NCBI RefSeq assembly: GCF_002159455.1
Contig: NZ_NFIQ01000012.1
Span: 1-64,000, forward strand
Source: Flavonifractor sp. An306
Lineage (GTDB): Bacteria > Bacillota > Clostridia > Oscillospirales > Oscillospiraceae
Length of the DNA: 64,000 bases
Direction of reading: 5' to 3'
Shown: positions 17,573 through 25,745 of the stretch, piece by piece
Layout: every line of letters begins with the position of its first letter
Numbering within the stretch: the stretch's first letter is position 1
Position numbers and translations under genes: made by a program
Notes under the pieces: generated by a model
What the model was told of the DNA's origin: nothing
Seen by the model: the letters and a program-made list of their open reading frames with translations, nothing else
The model's database searches: none

Positions 17573-18385
17573 ATGCTGCGTTACCTTTCTGACTACCATA
17601 CGCACACCTATCTCTCGGGAGACAGCCAATCCACCTTGCTGCAGAATATCAGAGCGGCACACCGGGCGGGTTTGCACGAGCTATGTGCCACAGAGCATTG
17701 GAATCTCCTGGATCAGCAGGGCAACCGGCTGCCTGCTGCCTATGATTTTGGGCCGCTGCTGCAGCAATGGCGGCGCCTGCGTAACCGGTGGGCCGGTAAA
17801 GTTGAGGTGCGGGTGGGCATTGAGCTGGGCAACAGTACCGTGGATACCCCTGCAGTGGAACAGGGGCTTCAGATTCCTCAGTTGGATTTTGTAATCGGTT
17901 CCCTCCACTCTGCCAGCCTGGAACGGGGCGGGATCGGCATTTACACCGCGGCAAAAAAATGCCGCTGCCGCCAGGATGCTGTAGAGCTGTTGGAGGACTA
18001 TGTGCTCCAGATGGAGGAACTGGTGCAGGCGGGCACCTTTGACGTGCTGGGGCATATCATCTACCCGCTCCGCTATTTGCCCCCGGACTATGAGCTGACT
18101 CTGGAACCGTGGGAAGAGCGGCTGACCGCTCTGATGCGCCAAATTGTCCAGGCGGGCAAGGGGATCGAACTGAATACCACCCAGGGTACCACCCTGACCC
18201 AGTGGACATGGGTATTGGAACGGTACCGCCAGGCGGGCGGAGAAATTATCACACTGGGGTCTGACGCCCACCAGCCGGGTTACATCGGAGCCGGGTTTCA
18301 GCAAGCGCTGGAACTGCTGGAATACCATGGATTTCGTTGGCTGTGTACCTATCGCCGCCGGATCCCCTGTTTCCATCGGCTTTGA
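17573..18385 (+). CDS. PHP-domain phosphatase, HisJ-like
   Basis: A 270-residue PHP-fold metal-dependent phosphoesterase. The first metal motif SDYHTHTYLSGDS (HxH) lies at residues 6-18, ATEHWN follows near residue 40, IGSLHSA is a further metal site, and LGSDAHQPGYIGAGF is the C-terminal D-A-H motif. The closest recognised relative is HisJ-type histidinol-phosphate phosphatase, but no histidine genes lie nearby, so the true substrate is uncertain. An AAGAGGAG site precedes the ATG. Codon use in this gene and the next looks somewhat less GC-biased than in neighbours. Confidence 0.82.
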   Translation: MLRYLSDYHTHTYLSGDSQSTLLQNIRAAHRAGLHELCATEHWNLLDQQGNRLPAAYDFGPLLQQWRRLRNRWAGKVEVRVGIELGNSTVDTPAVEQGLQIPQLDFVIGSLHSASLERGGIGIYTAAKKCRCRQDAVELLEDYVLQMEELVQAGTFDVLGHIIYPLRYLPPDYELTLEPWEERLTALMRQIVQAGKGIELNTTQGTTLTQWTWVLERYRQAGGEIITLGSDAHQPGYIGAGFQQALELLEYHGFRWLCTYRRRIPCFHRL

Positions 18386-18501
18386 ATGGAAGCAAAAAAA
18401 TACGCCAAAGCATCAAATTTCTTTCTTTCCTTTTTGCGCTGTCTCCGTTACACTATAAAGTATCAGTCTGAATGCGGGCCGTTTTTAAAGGGGGCGGAGC
18501 A

Positions 18502-19713
18502 ATGCTGATTCTGACCAAACATAATTTACTGTCCTACCTGAAAGACAAGTACCCCCAATTTGATCAGCGCTTGCCGGTGGAGATCCATGCCATTGGAGAA
18601 CAGGAAGAGGACCCTGCCGGGTTGATCAATTTTATTTTTCGGGTACGCAGCGGCAATGCCTCCATTATTGTCAAGCAGGGCCAGGAGAACATTCGAAGCG
18701 CACAGGGGTTTGAGTACCTGCTGCCGCCCTCCCGCAACCATCTGGAGGCCATTTCCCTCCGCCTGCGCAAGGCCATTGTACCGCAGTATGTGCCGGAGCT
18801 CTATTTGCTGGATCAGGAAAACAACGTCTTTATTATGGAAGACGTGTCCTATCTTCGGCCATGCCGCCAGGCCCTGGTGCAGGGGGAACAGTTCCCCGGC
18901 CTTGGGAGCCGGTGCGGAGAATTTATGGCCGCCACCGCCTTCTACACGTCGGAATTCTACCTGCCCCGTACCACCTTCCGCGCCCTGGCCCAGTGCTTTA
19001 CCAACAGCGGCATGCGGCGGGTGATGGAGGAGTGGGTCTTTCTCCACCGTTCCCCCTTCCCGCCGCTCCCTGAGACCATGCCTCTGCGGGCGGGGCTGGA
19101 GGATCCGGAGCTTTTGGCTCAAACCTATCAGCTGCGCCACCGTTATATGAGTTCTCAGGAAGCCCTGATCCACTCCGACCTTCACACGGGAAACATCTTT
19201 GTCAAAGGACAGCAGATGAAGGTCATTGATATGGAGTATACCTTTGCCGGGCCCTGTGCTTACGACCTGGGGTATTTCCTGAACAGTATACTCAGTCTCT
19301 ACTGCGCCTCCCTGTTCCGCACTATGCCAGGCGGCGGTGAATCGTACCGGCGGTATCTGCTGGAAGTTTTGGCCGAGCTGTTCATCCAGTACCGGCGCAC
19401 CTTTACGGAGCTGTGGAGCAGAGACGCCAAACCGGATTACCGCGCCTGTATGTCCTACTGCGACGCATTTTTGGATGACCTCCTCCCGGATGCGGTCGGC
19501 TATGGTGCGCTGGCAGCCATAACCCTCAGCCTTTCGGGCCCGGATGTACTGGATTTTCAGGCTATTGAGGATAAGGAGAAGCAAATTCAAGCGATCCAGC
19601 TGTATTATACCATGGCAAGAACCCTCCTTCTGCTCCGGAGCTCTATAAAGTCGGTTTCTGATTTTTTAAACGTGGTCGTGACCTGCTCCAATCACTATGT
19701 AAAGCGGAAATAG
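18502..19713 (+). CDS. MtnK-like kinase (S-methyl-5-thioribose kinase family / APH fold)
   Basis: A 403-residue protein of the aminoglycoside-phosphotransferase-like kinase fold, closest in layout and length to methylthioribose kinase (about 397). The catalytic loop IHSDLHTGNIFV holds the D and N. The Mg-binding VIDMEYTFAGPCAYDLG replaces the usual DPEF-type block. IIVKQG carries the ATP-binding lysine. MtnK phosphorylates 5-methylthioribose in methionine salvage; no other mtn gene is nearby, so a different small-molecule substrate is possible. Start at 18502 because AAAGGGGGCGGAG lies just upstream; a longer 10-residue extension lacks a site. Confidence 0.75.
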   Translation: MLILTKHNLLSYLKDKYPQFDQRLPVEIHAIGEQEEDPAGLINFIFRVRSGNASIIVKQGQENIRSAQGFEYLLPPSRNHLEAISLRLRKAIVPQYVPELYLLDQENNVFIMEDVSYLRPCRQALVQGEQFPGLGSRCGEFMAATAFYTSEFYLPRTTFRALAQCFTNSGMRRVMEEWVFLHRSPFPPLPETMPLRAGLEDPELLAQTYQLRHRYMSSQEALIHSDLHTGNIFVKGQQMKVIDMEYTFAGPCAYDLGYFLNSILSLYCASLFRTMPGGGESYRRYLLEVLAELFIQYRRTFTELWSRDAKPDYRACMSYCDAFLDDLLPDAVGYGALAAITLSLSGPDVLDFQAIEDKEKQIQAIQLYYTMARTLLLLRSSIKSVSDFLNVVVTCSNHYVKRK

Positions 19714-19723
19714 CCAGAATAAA

Positions 19724-19760
19724 GCAGAGGCCCCCGGCACATGGTGCCGGGGGCCTCTGC
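19724..19760. terminator. Bidirectional hairpin between convergent genes
   Basis: Perfect 17-bp stem, GCAGAGGCCCCCGGCAC (19724-19740) with GTGCCGGGGGCCTCTGC (19744-19760), loop ATG. It sits between the ends of the MtnK-like gene and the convergent NlpC/P60 gene. Confidence 0.8.
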
Positions 19761-19764
19761 CGTT

Positions 19765-20583
19765 TCAGAGAGGAAAGACGCTGCCCGCCGCCAGCAGACC
19801 CTCCGCCAGGTCGGGGCGATAATCCGGCGCGGCGGGGTCCAGGTTGTTGCACACCACCCCGTCGCTGCCCGCCTTGGCGGTGGAGTGGATATATCGGCCC
19901 TCCCCCAGGTAGAGGGCGATATGGCCGGGGAAATAGAGCAGGTCGGCGGGAGCCAGCCGCTCCACAGGGATGGGATGGGCGGGATAGCCGGAAACCAGCC
20001 TGGCGTCCCGGTAAAGGCAGACCCCGCTGAAAAACCAGGACATGAAGGTGAGGCCCGAGCAGTCGATGCCCTGGGGGGACTTGCCCCCCCAGCGGTAGGG
20101 TACCCCCAGGTAGGAGCGTGCCGCGGCGGTGACCCGGGCGCGCAGCTCCTCCTCCGGCACAGGCGGCGGGCTCTGGAGCCAGGGGGTCAGCAGACCGGCC
20201 TTGAGCCAGCCCCGGAGACCGTCGGGCAGCGCCACCTGCTGCCACCCGTCCCGGGGAGCGTCCAGGGGAGCGGTCAGAGCCCCACGGGGCAGGGTGGCCA
20301 GCACCGGCGCTTCCACCTGGGGGGCTGCGGTCACATCGGCAAAGAAGCCCCGGACCACCTGAAGGGGGCGGGAGCGCCAATCGCCCCCGGTGGTCAGCTG
20401 GGAGCGGAGGACAAAGCCCTCATAGCCGTAGTGGGTGCGGACCCGGCACCAGAGGTCGGGGCCATCCTCTAGCAAAATGAGGGGCCAGCCGCAGAACACC
20501 TCGTCCACCCGCTGGGCATCAGGCCGGGGCTCCTCGTACAGGGGACAGAGCGGAGCGGAGACAATCAGGGTTTCACCGTCCAT
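19765..20583 (-). CDS. NlpC/P60 peptidoglycan hydrolase with SH3-like domains
   Basis: A 272-residue C40-family cysteine peptidase. Residues about 1-140 form two SH3b-like wall-binding segments, including WCRVRTHYGYEGFV and WQQVALPDGLRGWL. The catalytic domain has the Cys in QGIDCSGLTFMSW and the His in PGHIALYLGEGRYIHS, typical of gamma-D-Glu-diamino acid endopeptidases of the YkfC/DPP-VI kind. No signal peptide is seen, so it may act on imported wall peptides in the cytoplasm, as YkfC does. The ATG at 20583 has GAGG 7 nt upstream; an ATG 24 nt earlier lies before that site. Confidence 0.87.
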   Translation of the reverse strand: MDGETLIVSAPLCPLYEEPRPDAQRVDEVFCGWPLILLEDGPDLWCRVRTHYGYEGFVLRSQLTTGGDWRSRPLQVVRGFFADVTAAPQVEAPVLATLPRGALTAPLDAPRDGWQQVALPDGLRGWLKAGLLTPWLQSPPPVPEEELRARVTAAARSYLGVPYRWGGKSPQGIDCSGLTFMSWFFSGVCLYRDARLVSGYPAHPIPVERLAPADLLYFPGHIALYLGEGRYIHSTAKAGSDGVVCNNLDPAAPDYRPDLAEGLLAAGSVFPL

Positions 20584-20687
20584 AGAAAAACCTCGCATTT
20601 CCAACAAATTTATGCTATGCTGAAGAAAAGTCCTGTTTATGGTACATTGGAAAGATTATCCTAGTCATAGGAAAGGGGGAATGAGCT

Positions 20688-21677
20688 GTGCCCAGAAGCA
20701 CCAATCAGAAGCTCAAGCTGCTCTGCCTGTGCAGGCTGCTGTGGGAGCGTACCGACGAGGACCACCCCATGACGGTGCCTGAGCTGATCCAGGGGCTGGA
20801 GGAGTGGGACATCAAGGCCGAGCGCAAGAGCATCTATGACGACATGGAGGCCCTGCGGGTGTTCGGCCTGGACGTGCAGAACCGCAAGGGAAAGGACCCG
20901 GGGTGGTTTCTGGGAGAGCGGCCCTTCCAGCTGGCCGAGCTCAAGCTGCTGGTGGACGCGGTGCAGTCCTCCCGGTTTATCTCCCAGCGGAAAAGCGGGG
21001 ACCTGATCGAAAAGCTGGAGTCCCTGGCCAGCCACCACCAGGCCCGCCAGCTCCAGCGGCAGGTCTACGTGGACCGCCGGGCCAAGACCATGAACGAGAG
21101 CGTCTATTACACCATCGACAAGCTCCACTCCGCCATTGCCAACCACAGAAGCGTCAGCTTCAAGTATTTTGAGTACAACGTGCAGAAGGAGCGGGTGTTC
21201 CGCCGGGAGGGGAAGCGGTACGACGTGTCCCCGGCGGGGCTCATCTGGGACAACGAAAATTATTATCTGGCGGGATACGACCACCGCCACCGGGAAATGC
21301 GCCACTACCGGGTGGACAAGATGGCCGAGCTGGCGGTGACCTGCCTGCCCGTGGAGGGCGTGGCAGCGGACTTCGACATCGCATCCTATGCCCAAAAGCA
21401 CTTCGGTATGTTCTCCGGCAAGGAGGGGCTGGTGAGCCTGCGGTGCGACAACCGCTTGGTGGGGGTGGTGCTGGACCGGTTCGGCCGGGAGGTGATCCTG
21501 GTCCCCGACGGGGAGGCGCACTTCACCGTCACCGTCCAGGCGGTGGTCAGTCCTCAGTTTCTGGGCTGGGTGTTCGGCCTGGGCGCGGGGGTGGAAATCA
21601 AAGCCCCCAACTGGGCCAGAGAGATGCTCCGCCGGCAGCTGGAGGCGGTGGCGGAGCACTACAAGGAAAAGACCTAG
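20688..21677 (+). CDS. WYL-domain transcriptional regulator
   Basis: A 329-residue regulator. A winged-helix DNA-binding domain fills residues 1-75 (TVPELIQGLEEW and RKSIYDDMEALRVFG, as in DeoR/HTH_11 types), followed by the WYL domain (about 140-220) with DVSPAGLIWDNENYYLAGYDH. The canonical W-Y-L triad reads W-Y-L in ENYYLAGY. WYL domains bind nucleic acid or small ligands, and such regulators often control DNA-damage or defence genes. Nothing nearby identifies the target. The GTG start has GAAAGGGGG 8 nt upstream. It is divergent from the NlpC/P60 gene. Confidence 0.87.
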   Translation: MPRSTNQKLKLLCLCRLLWERTDEDHPMTVPELIQGLEEWDIKAERKSIYDDMEALRVFGLDVQNRKGKDPGWFLGERPFQLAELKLLVDAVQSSRFISQRKSGDLIEKLESLASHHQARQLQRQVYVDRRAKTMNESVYYTIDKLHSAIANHRSVSFKYFEYNVQKERVFRREGKRYDVSPAGLIWDNENYYLAGYDHRHREMRHYRVDKMAELAVTCLPVEGVAADFDIASYAQKHFGMFSGKEGLVSLRCDNRLVGVVLDRFGREVILVPDGEAHFTVTVQAVVSPQFLGWVFGLGAGVEIKAPNWAREMLRRQLEAVAEHYKEKT

Positions 21678-21680
21678 ACC

Positions 21681-21715
21681 AAAGAGGCGGAGCCAACCGG
21701 CGGCTCCGCCTCTTT
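21681..21715. terminator. Bidirectional terminator
   Basis: AAAGAGGCGGAGCC (21681-21694) pairs with GGCTCCGCCTCTTT (21702-21715). The A-flank and T-flank make it work in both directions, serving the WYL gene and the convergent ArsC-like gene. Confidence 0.85.
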
Positions 21716-21724
21716 GCCGTCCGG

Positions 21725-22057
21725 TCAGCTCCAGCTGTCCCACACCTCCGGAGCGTAGCCCACGGTGGCCTGCTTGCCGTTGCGGACGATGGGGGTCCTG
21801 ATCAGTTTGGGGTTGTCCAGCAGCTTTTCCACCTTATCGGCGTCATAGGCCAGGTAGTTCAGCAGCGCCGCGTCGGGGTGCTTCTGGTCTACCAGGGCCT
21901 CCAGCCCCACGGCGTTCAGCACGCTTTTCAGCTCCCCCGGACTGATGCCGTATTTCACCAGGTCGATGGACTGGAACTTGATCCGGCGCTCCTTGAACCA
22001 GCGCTCGGCCTTCTTGGTGTCAAAGCATTTGCTCTTGCCAAAAATCTGGATATTCAT
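21725..22057 (-). CDS. ArsC/Spx-family protein with a single active-site Cys
   Basis: A 110-residue thioredoxin-fold protein of the ArsC/YffB/Spx group. The N-terminus MNIQIFGKSKCFDTKKAERW keeps one cysteine (C11) but not the second Cys of a CxxC. LIRTPIVRNGKQATVGY is the conserved ArsC-type RxP region. The length fits the YffB/ArsC-like clade. A role in thiol chemistry is likely; arsenate reduction is unproven and no arsenic genes are nearby. The ATG at 22057 is preceded by AGGAGG; upstream in-frame ATGs lack such a site. It is a distant paralogue of the gene at 4740. Confidence 0.83.
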   Translation of the reverse strand: MNIQIFGKSKCFDTKKAERWFKERRIKFQSIDLVKYGISPGELKSVLNAVGLEALVDQKHPDAALLNYLAYDADKVEKLLDNPKLIRTPIVRNGKQATVGYAPEVWDSWS

Positions 22058-22164
22058 GGGCAATCCTCCTGAAAGGAACGTTTTTTCCATTATACCATCG
22101 GCGGCGGAGCGACGCAATCGGAGAAGGCCCTTAGAAAATTAAGGTATACTTTTTCCCCCGGTTG

Positions 22165-22173
22165 TGGTATACT
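22165..22173 (+). promoter_or_regulatory. Extended -10 promoter of the RNase J gene
   Basis: TGG followed by TATACT (22168-22173). A -35 is not evident. The predicted start near 22180 would give a leader of over 200 nt. Confidence 0.5.
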
Positions 22174-22180
22174 AATACCA

Positions 22181-22394
22181 TTGATTTGGCTTTATGCGCC
22201 CACGTGCGCTTGAATAAGGCAGGACATAGCGAGGATAACAGGGTACCGGGCGATGGATGGCCGCCCCCTTTTTCCGGCGAGGCAGGGCCGGAAAGAGCGG
22301 AGGCCCACCGCCTTTCTTTTGCGTGCCCACAGAAGGCTCATGTCCGTATATAAACTTACATGTTTCAATGAAAAAGGAGTGTAGCAGTACTTTT
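22181..22394 (+). other. Long structured leader of the RNase J gene
   Basis: About 214 nt with no credible ORF. Short GC-rich hairpins are visible: GCGC/GCGC near 22196, GGGCG/CGCCC followed by CCCTTTTT near 22249-22275 (terminator-like), CCGGC/GCCGG near 22276-22295, and GCGG/CCGC followed by CTTTCTTTT near 22299-22321 (terminator-like). No known RNA family was recognised. The layout suggests attenuation or feedback control. Confidence 0.4.
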
Positions 22395-24053
22395 ATGGCT
22401 GAAAAATTGAAAATCATTTCCCTGGGCGGACTCAACGAGATCGGGAAAAACCTGACGGTGTATGAGTATGGCGGCGACATGATCCTGGTGGATGTGGGTA
22501 TGGGCTTCCCCGATGACGATATGTACGGCATCGACGTGGTGATCCCCGACTTTACCTACCTCATCAAAAACAAGGACCGCATCCGGGGCATCTTCCTTAC
22601 CCATGGGCACGAGGACCACATCGGGTCCCTTCCCTACCTCCTGCGGGATGTGAACACCCCCATCTACGCCACCCGCATGACCGCCGGACTGGTGAAGCTC
22701 AAGCTGGAGGAGCACCGGCTGGTGAACAAGACCAAGCTCATCACCTGCGAGGCGGGGGAGACCGTGAAGGCAGGCAAGTTCTCCGTGGAGTTCATCCACG
22801 TGAACCACTCCATCGCCGACGCCTGCGGCTTCGCCATCAAGTGCGCTGTGGGCACCGTGGTCCACACCGGCGACTTCAAGATCGACCCCACCCCCATCCA
22901 GGGCGGGATGATCGACCTGGGCCGGCTGGGACAGCTGGGCAAAGAGGGCGTGCTGGCCCTGCTGGCCGACTCCACCAACGTGGAGCGCCCCGGCTTTACC
23001 AAGAGCGAGCGCAGCGTGGGCGACTCCTTCGATGCCCTCTTCCGGGGCTGCGAGCAGCGCATTATCGTCACCACCTTCGCCTCCAACGTGGACCGCATCC
23101 AGCAGATCATCGACGTGGCCGCCCGGTATGGGCGCAAGGTGGCCGTTACCGGCCGGTCCATGGAGAACGCCATGAAGGTGTCCACCGAGCTGGGGTATAT
23201 GAACATCCCCGACGGCGTGCTGGTGGACCTGGCCCACATCAAGAGCCTCCCCAAAAACAAGGTGTGCATCATCACCACCGGCAGCCAGGGAGAGACCATG
23301 TCCGCCCTCACCCGGATGGCCTTCAACACCCACCGGCAGGTGGACATCCAGGCCGGAGACCGGGTGATCATCTCCGCCTCCGCCATCCCCGGCAACGAGA
23401 ACTCCATCGGCAACGTCATCAATGAGCTCTACCGCAAGGACGCCGAGGTGGTCAACGAGCGGCTGGGCTCCCTCCACGTGTCGGGCCACGCCTGCCAGGA
23501 GGAGCTGAAGATCATCCACGCCCTGGTGAAGCCCAAGTTCTTCATCCCCGTCCACGGCGAGCAGCGGATGCTGAAAACCCACGCCAAGCTGGCCCAGCAC
23601 ATGGGGATGAATCCCAAGAACATCATCATCAGCGACATCGGCAAGGTCATCGAGCTCACCCCCAACTCCGCCAAGATCAACGGCACCGTGCCCGCCGGCC
23701 GGGTGTTCGTGGACGGCTACGGCGTGGGCGACGTGGGCAGCGTGGTGCTCCGGGATCGCAAGCACCTGGCCGAGGACGGCATGATCGTGGTGGTGGTGTC
23801 CATGTCCGGCGAGGACGGCGCGGTGGTGTCCGGGCCCGACATCATCACCCGGGGCTTCGTATACGTCAAGGAGTCCGAGGGCCTGATGGAGGAGCTGCGG
23901 AAGGTGGCGGTCAACGCCCTGGAAAACTGCCAGCGGGATAACATGAACGACTGGGCCGCCATCAAGTCCGAAATCAAAAACGCCATTTCCGGTTTCCTCT
24001 ACAAAAAGACAAAACGCAATCCCATGATCCTGCCTGTCATCATGGAAGTATAA
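22395..24053 (+). CDS. rnj: Ribonuclease J
   Basis: A 552-residue metallo-beta-lactamase/beta-CASP ribonuclease with both endo- and 5'-exoribonuclease activity in the family, central to mRNA decay and rRNA maturation. The N-terminus (LKIISLGGLNEIGKNLTVYEYGGDMILVD), the metal motif THGHEDHIGSLPY, HTGDFKID, the beta-CASP segments TTGSQGE and ISASAIPGNE, and HVSGHACQEE near residue 360 are all in place. The start is uncertain: the nearest AAGGAG lies about 16 nt before this ATG, unusually far, while an in-frame ATG 27 nt upstream has no site. Closed by a strong terminator. Confidence 0.93.
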   Translation: MAEKLKIISLGGLNEIGKNLTVYEYGGDMILVDVGMGFPDDDMYGIDVVIPDFTYLIKNKDRIRGIFLTHGHEDHIGSLPYLLRDVNTPIYATRMTAGLVKLKLEEHRLVNKTKLITCEAGETVKAGKFSVEFIHVNHSIADACGFAIKCAVGTVVHTGDFKIDPTPIQGGMIDLGRLGQLGKEGVLALLADSTNVERPGFTKSERSVGDSFDALFRGCEQRIIVTTFASNVDRIQQIIDVAARYGRKVAVTGRSMENAMKVSTELGYMNIPDGVLVDLAHIKSLPKNKVCIITTGSQGETMSALTRMAFNTHRQVDIQAGDRVIISASAIPGNENSIGNVINELYRKDAEVVNERLGSLHVSGHACQEELKIIHALVKPKFFIPVHGEQRMLKTHAKLAQHMGMNPKNIIISDIGKVIELTPNSAKINGTVPAGRVFVDGYGVGDVGSVVLRDRKHLAEDGMIVVVVSMSGEDGAVVSGPDIITRGFVYVKESEGLMEELRKVAVNALENCQRDNMNDWAAIKSEIKNAISGFLYKKTKRNPMILPVIMEV

Positions 24054-24067
24054 TAGGACCCCGTTTC

Positions 24068-24106
24068 ATCGCCCCCGGCGCAAGCTGCGCCGGGGGCGAT
24101 TTTTTT
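24068..24106 (+). terminator. Strong terminator after RNase J
   Basis: 15-bp perfect stem (24068-24082 with 24086-24100), loop AGC, then seven T. It insulates the phage-like cluster from the RNase J transcript. Confidence 0.93.
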
Positions 24107-24107
24107 G

Positions 24108-24137
24108 TTTGGTGTACCAAAACGGTCAACCTTTTGG
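24108..24137 (+). promoter_or_regulatory. Nested inverted repeats upstream of the phage cluster
   Basis: TTTGGT-GT-ACCAAA (24108-24121), whose CCAAAA right half also pairs with TTTTGG (24132-24137) across 9 nt. Three half-sites sit in the only 53 nt between the RNase J terminator and the first phage gene. This looks like an operator. No convincing sigma-A promoter is visible there. Confidence 0.4.
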
Positions 24138-24159
24138 GCAGGGACGCCGGGGGTGAGGA

Positions 24160-24474
24160 GTGAGGGAATTGAAAAATGAACGGGCACGGCTGCTCAGGCA
24201 GATGGAAAAGCTGGCCCAGTGCAAGGTGAACGACGCGGTAAAGCTGGCCTTTTTGGAGAGCGGACATCTGGAGCAGCTGGATGGGCTGGACCTGACCCCC
24301 CTGACCGAGTTCAAGCGGAACGACAAAGGGGGGTGCGAGGTCAAGCTGGTGGACCGGGTGGCGGTGCTCAAGCTGCTGGTGGAGCTCTCCGCCGGTCAGG
24401 AGGAGCAGCGGGCGGCGGAGTTCTTCCGGGCCTGGGAGGGAAAAGCGGAGGAGCGTGAGCAGGAGGGGACATGA
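24160..24474 (+). CDS. Small phage protein upstream of TerL
   Basis: A 104-residue charged, helical protein starting RELKNERARLLRQMEKL. It is not recognised by motif. Its position immediately before, and overlapping, the large terminase gene in an ATGA is where a small terminase subunit would be expected. It is shorter than PBSX XtmA and no helix-turn-helix is obvious. The GTG start follows GGGGGTGAGGA. Calling it the small terminase subunit is positional inference only. Confidence 0.6.
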   Translation: MRELKNERARLLRQMEKLAQCKVNDAVKLAFLESGHLEQLDGLDLTPLTEFKRNDKGGCEVKLVDRVAVLKLLVELSAGQEEQRAAEFFRAWEGKAEEREQEGT

Positions 24475-25724
24475 GATTTCGCAGGTTTTCCCCCAGGCAA
24501 AAGCAGGTCCTCACCTGGTGGTGCGCCCCCAGGACCAGAGGACGGGAGGCCGTCATCTGCGACGGGGCGGTGCGTAGCGGCAAGACCCTGTGCATGGGCC
24601 TGTCCTTCTTCTGCTGGGCCATGCGGACCTACCGGGGGCAGTCCTTCGGGCTGTGCGGCAAGACCGTCACCGCCCTGCGGCGCAATCTGATGGCCTCCCT
24701 GCTGCCGGTTTTGAAAGAGCTGGGATTCCAGTGGGAGGAGAAGGTCTCCCAGAACCGGCTCACCGTCCGCTTCGGCGGGTGGGAGAACACCTTCTACCTC
24801 TTCGGCGGCAAGGACGAGGGGAGCGCCGCCCTGATCCAGGGCATCACCCTGGCGGGGGTGCTGCTGGATGAGGTGGCCCTCATGCCCCGCTCCTTTGTGG
24901 AGCAGGCCTGCGCCCGGTGCTCCGTGGAGGGGAGCCGGCTGTGGTTCTCCTGCAACCCGGAGGGGCCGGAGCATTGGTTCTACAAGGAGTGGATCCAGAA
25001 GCAGGAGGAGCGCAACGCCCTCTACCTCCACTTCACCATGGAGGACAACCCCGCCCTCTCCCCCAGAGTCATCCGGCGGTACGCCCGCAGCTTCAGCGGC
25101 ACCTTCTACCGGCGGTTTGTGCTGGGAGAGTGGGTGGCCGCCGAGGGGCGGGTATACGACTTCTTCGACGAGAGCTACCTCCGCCCTCCACCGGAGGGGG
25201 AGATGGAGCTGTGGCGCATCTCCTGCGATTACGGTACCGTAAATCCCGCCTCCTTCGGCCTGTGGGGGAAGCGGGACGGGGTGTGGTACCGGGTAAAGGA
25301 GTACTACTACGACTCCAAGGCGCAGCAGCGGCAGAAAACCGACGGCGAGTACGCCGACGACCTGGAACGGCTGGCGGGGGGACGGGACATTCAGAAGATC
25401 CTGGTGGACCCCTCCGCCGCCAGCTTCATCGAGCTGCTTCGCCGGAGAGGGTGGACGGTGGAAAAGGCGGACAATGATGTGCTGGCCGGTATCCGCACCA
25501 CTGCCGAGCTGCTGCGGAAGGGGGAGCTGGTAATCTGCACCCCCTGCGCCGACGCCATCCGGGAATTCTCCCTCTACTGCTGGGACGAAAAGGCGGTGGG
25601 AGACCGGGTGAAAAAGGTACACGACCACGCCATGGACGACATCCGCTACTTCGCCGCCTCGGTGGCGGCGGAGGGTGACAGCGGCTTCTTCGGCGGGCTG
25701 TGGGTGGAGCGGGGCAAATTCTAA
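24471..25724 (+). CDS. terL: Phage terminase large subunit (PBSX/XtmB type)
   Basis: A 417-residue DNA-packaging motor with ATPase and nuclease halves. Walker A is GAVRSGKT (residues 32-39) and Walker B is [11 protein letters not shown]. The coupling region [16 protein letters not shown] is conserved in PBSX/SPP1-like terminases. The RNase H-fold nuclease has [11 protein letters not shown] (first Asp), [10 protein letters not shown] (second) and HAMDDIRYF near the C-terminus (third). All catalytic acids appear intact, so packaging could work. It would cut and pump DNA into proheads through the portal encoded next door. In PBSX relatives headful packaging of host DNA occurs; whether that holds here is unknown. 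Confidence 0.93.
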   Translation: MRFRRFSPRQKQVLTWWCAPRTRGREAVICDGAVRSGKTLCMGLSFFCWAMRTYRGQSFGLCGKTVTALRRNLMASLLPVLKELGFQWEEKVSQNRLTVRFGGWENTFYLFGGKDEGSAALIQGITLAGVLLDEVALMPRSFVEQACARCSVEGSRLWFSCNPEGPEHWFYKEWIQKQEERNALYLHFTMEDNPALSPRVIRRYARSFSGTFYRRFVLGEWVAAEGRVYDFFDESYLRPPPEGEMELWRISCDYGTVNPASFGLWGKRDGVWYRVKEYYYDSKAQQRQKTDGEYADDLERLAGGRDIQKILVDPSAASFIELLRRRGWTVEKADNDVLAGIRTTAELLRKGELVICTPCADAIREFSLYCWDEKAVGDRVKKVHDHAMDDIRYFAASVAAEGDSGFFGGLWVERGKF

Positions 25725-25745
25725 CCTACCAAAAGGAGCGTGGAT

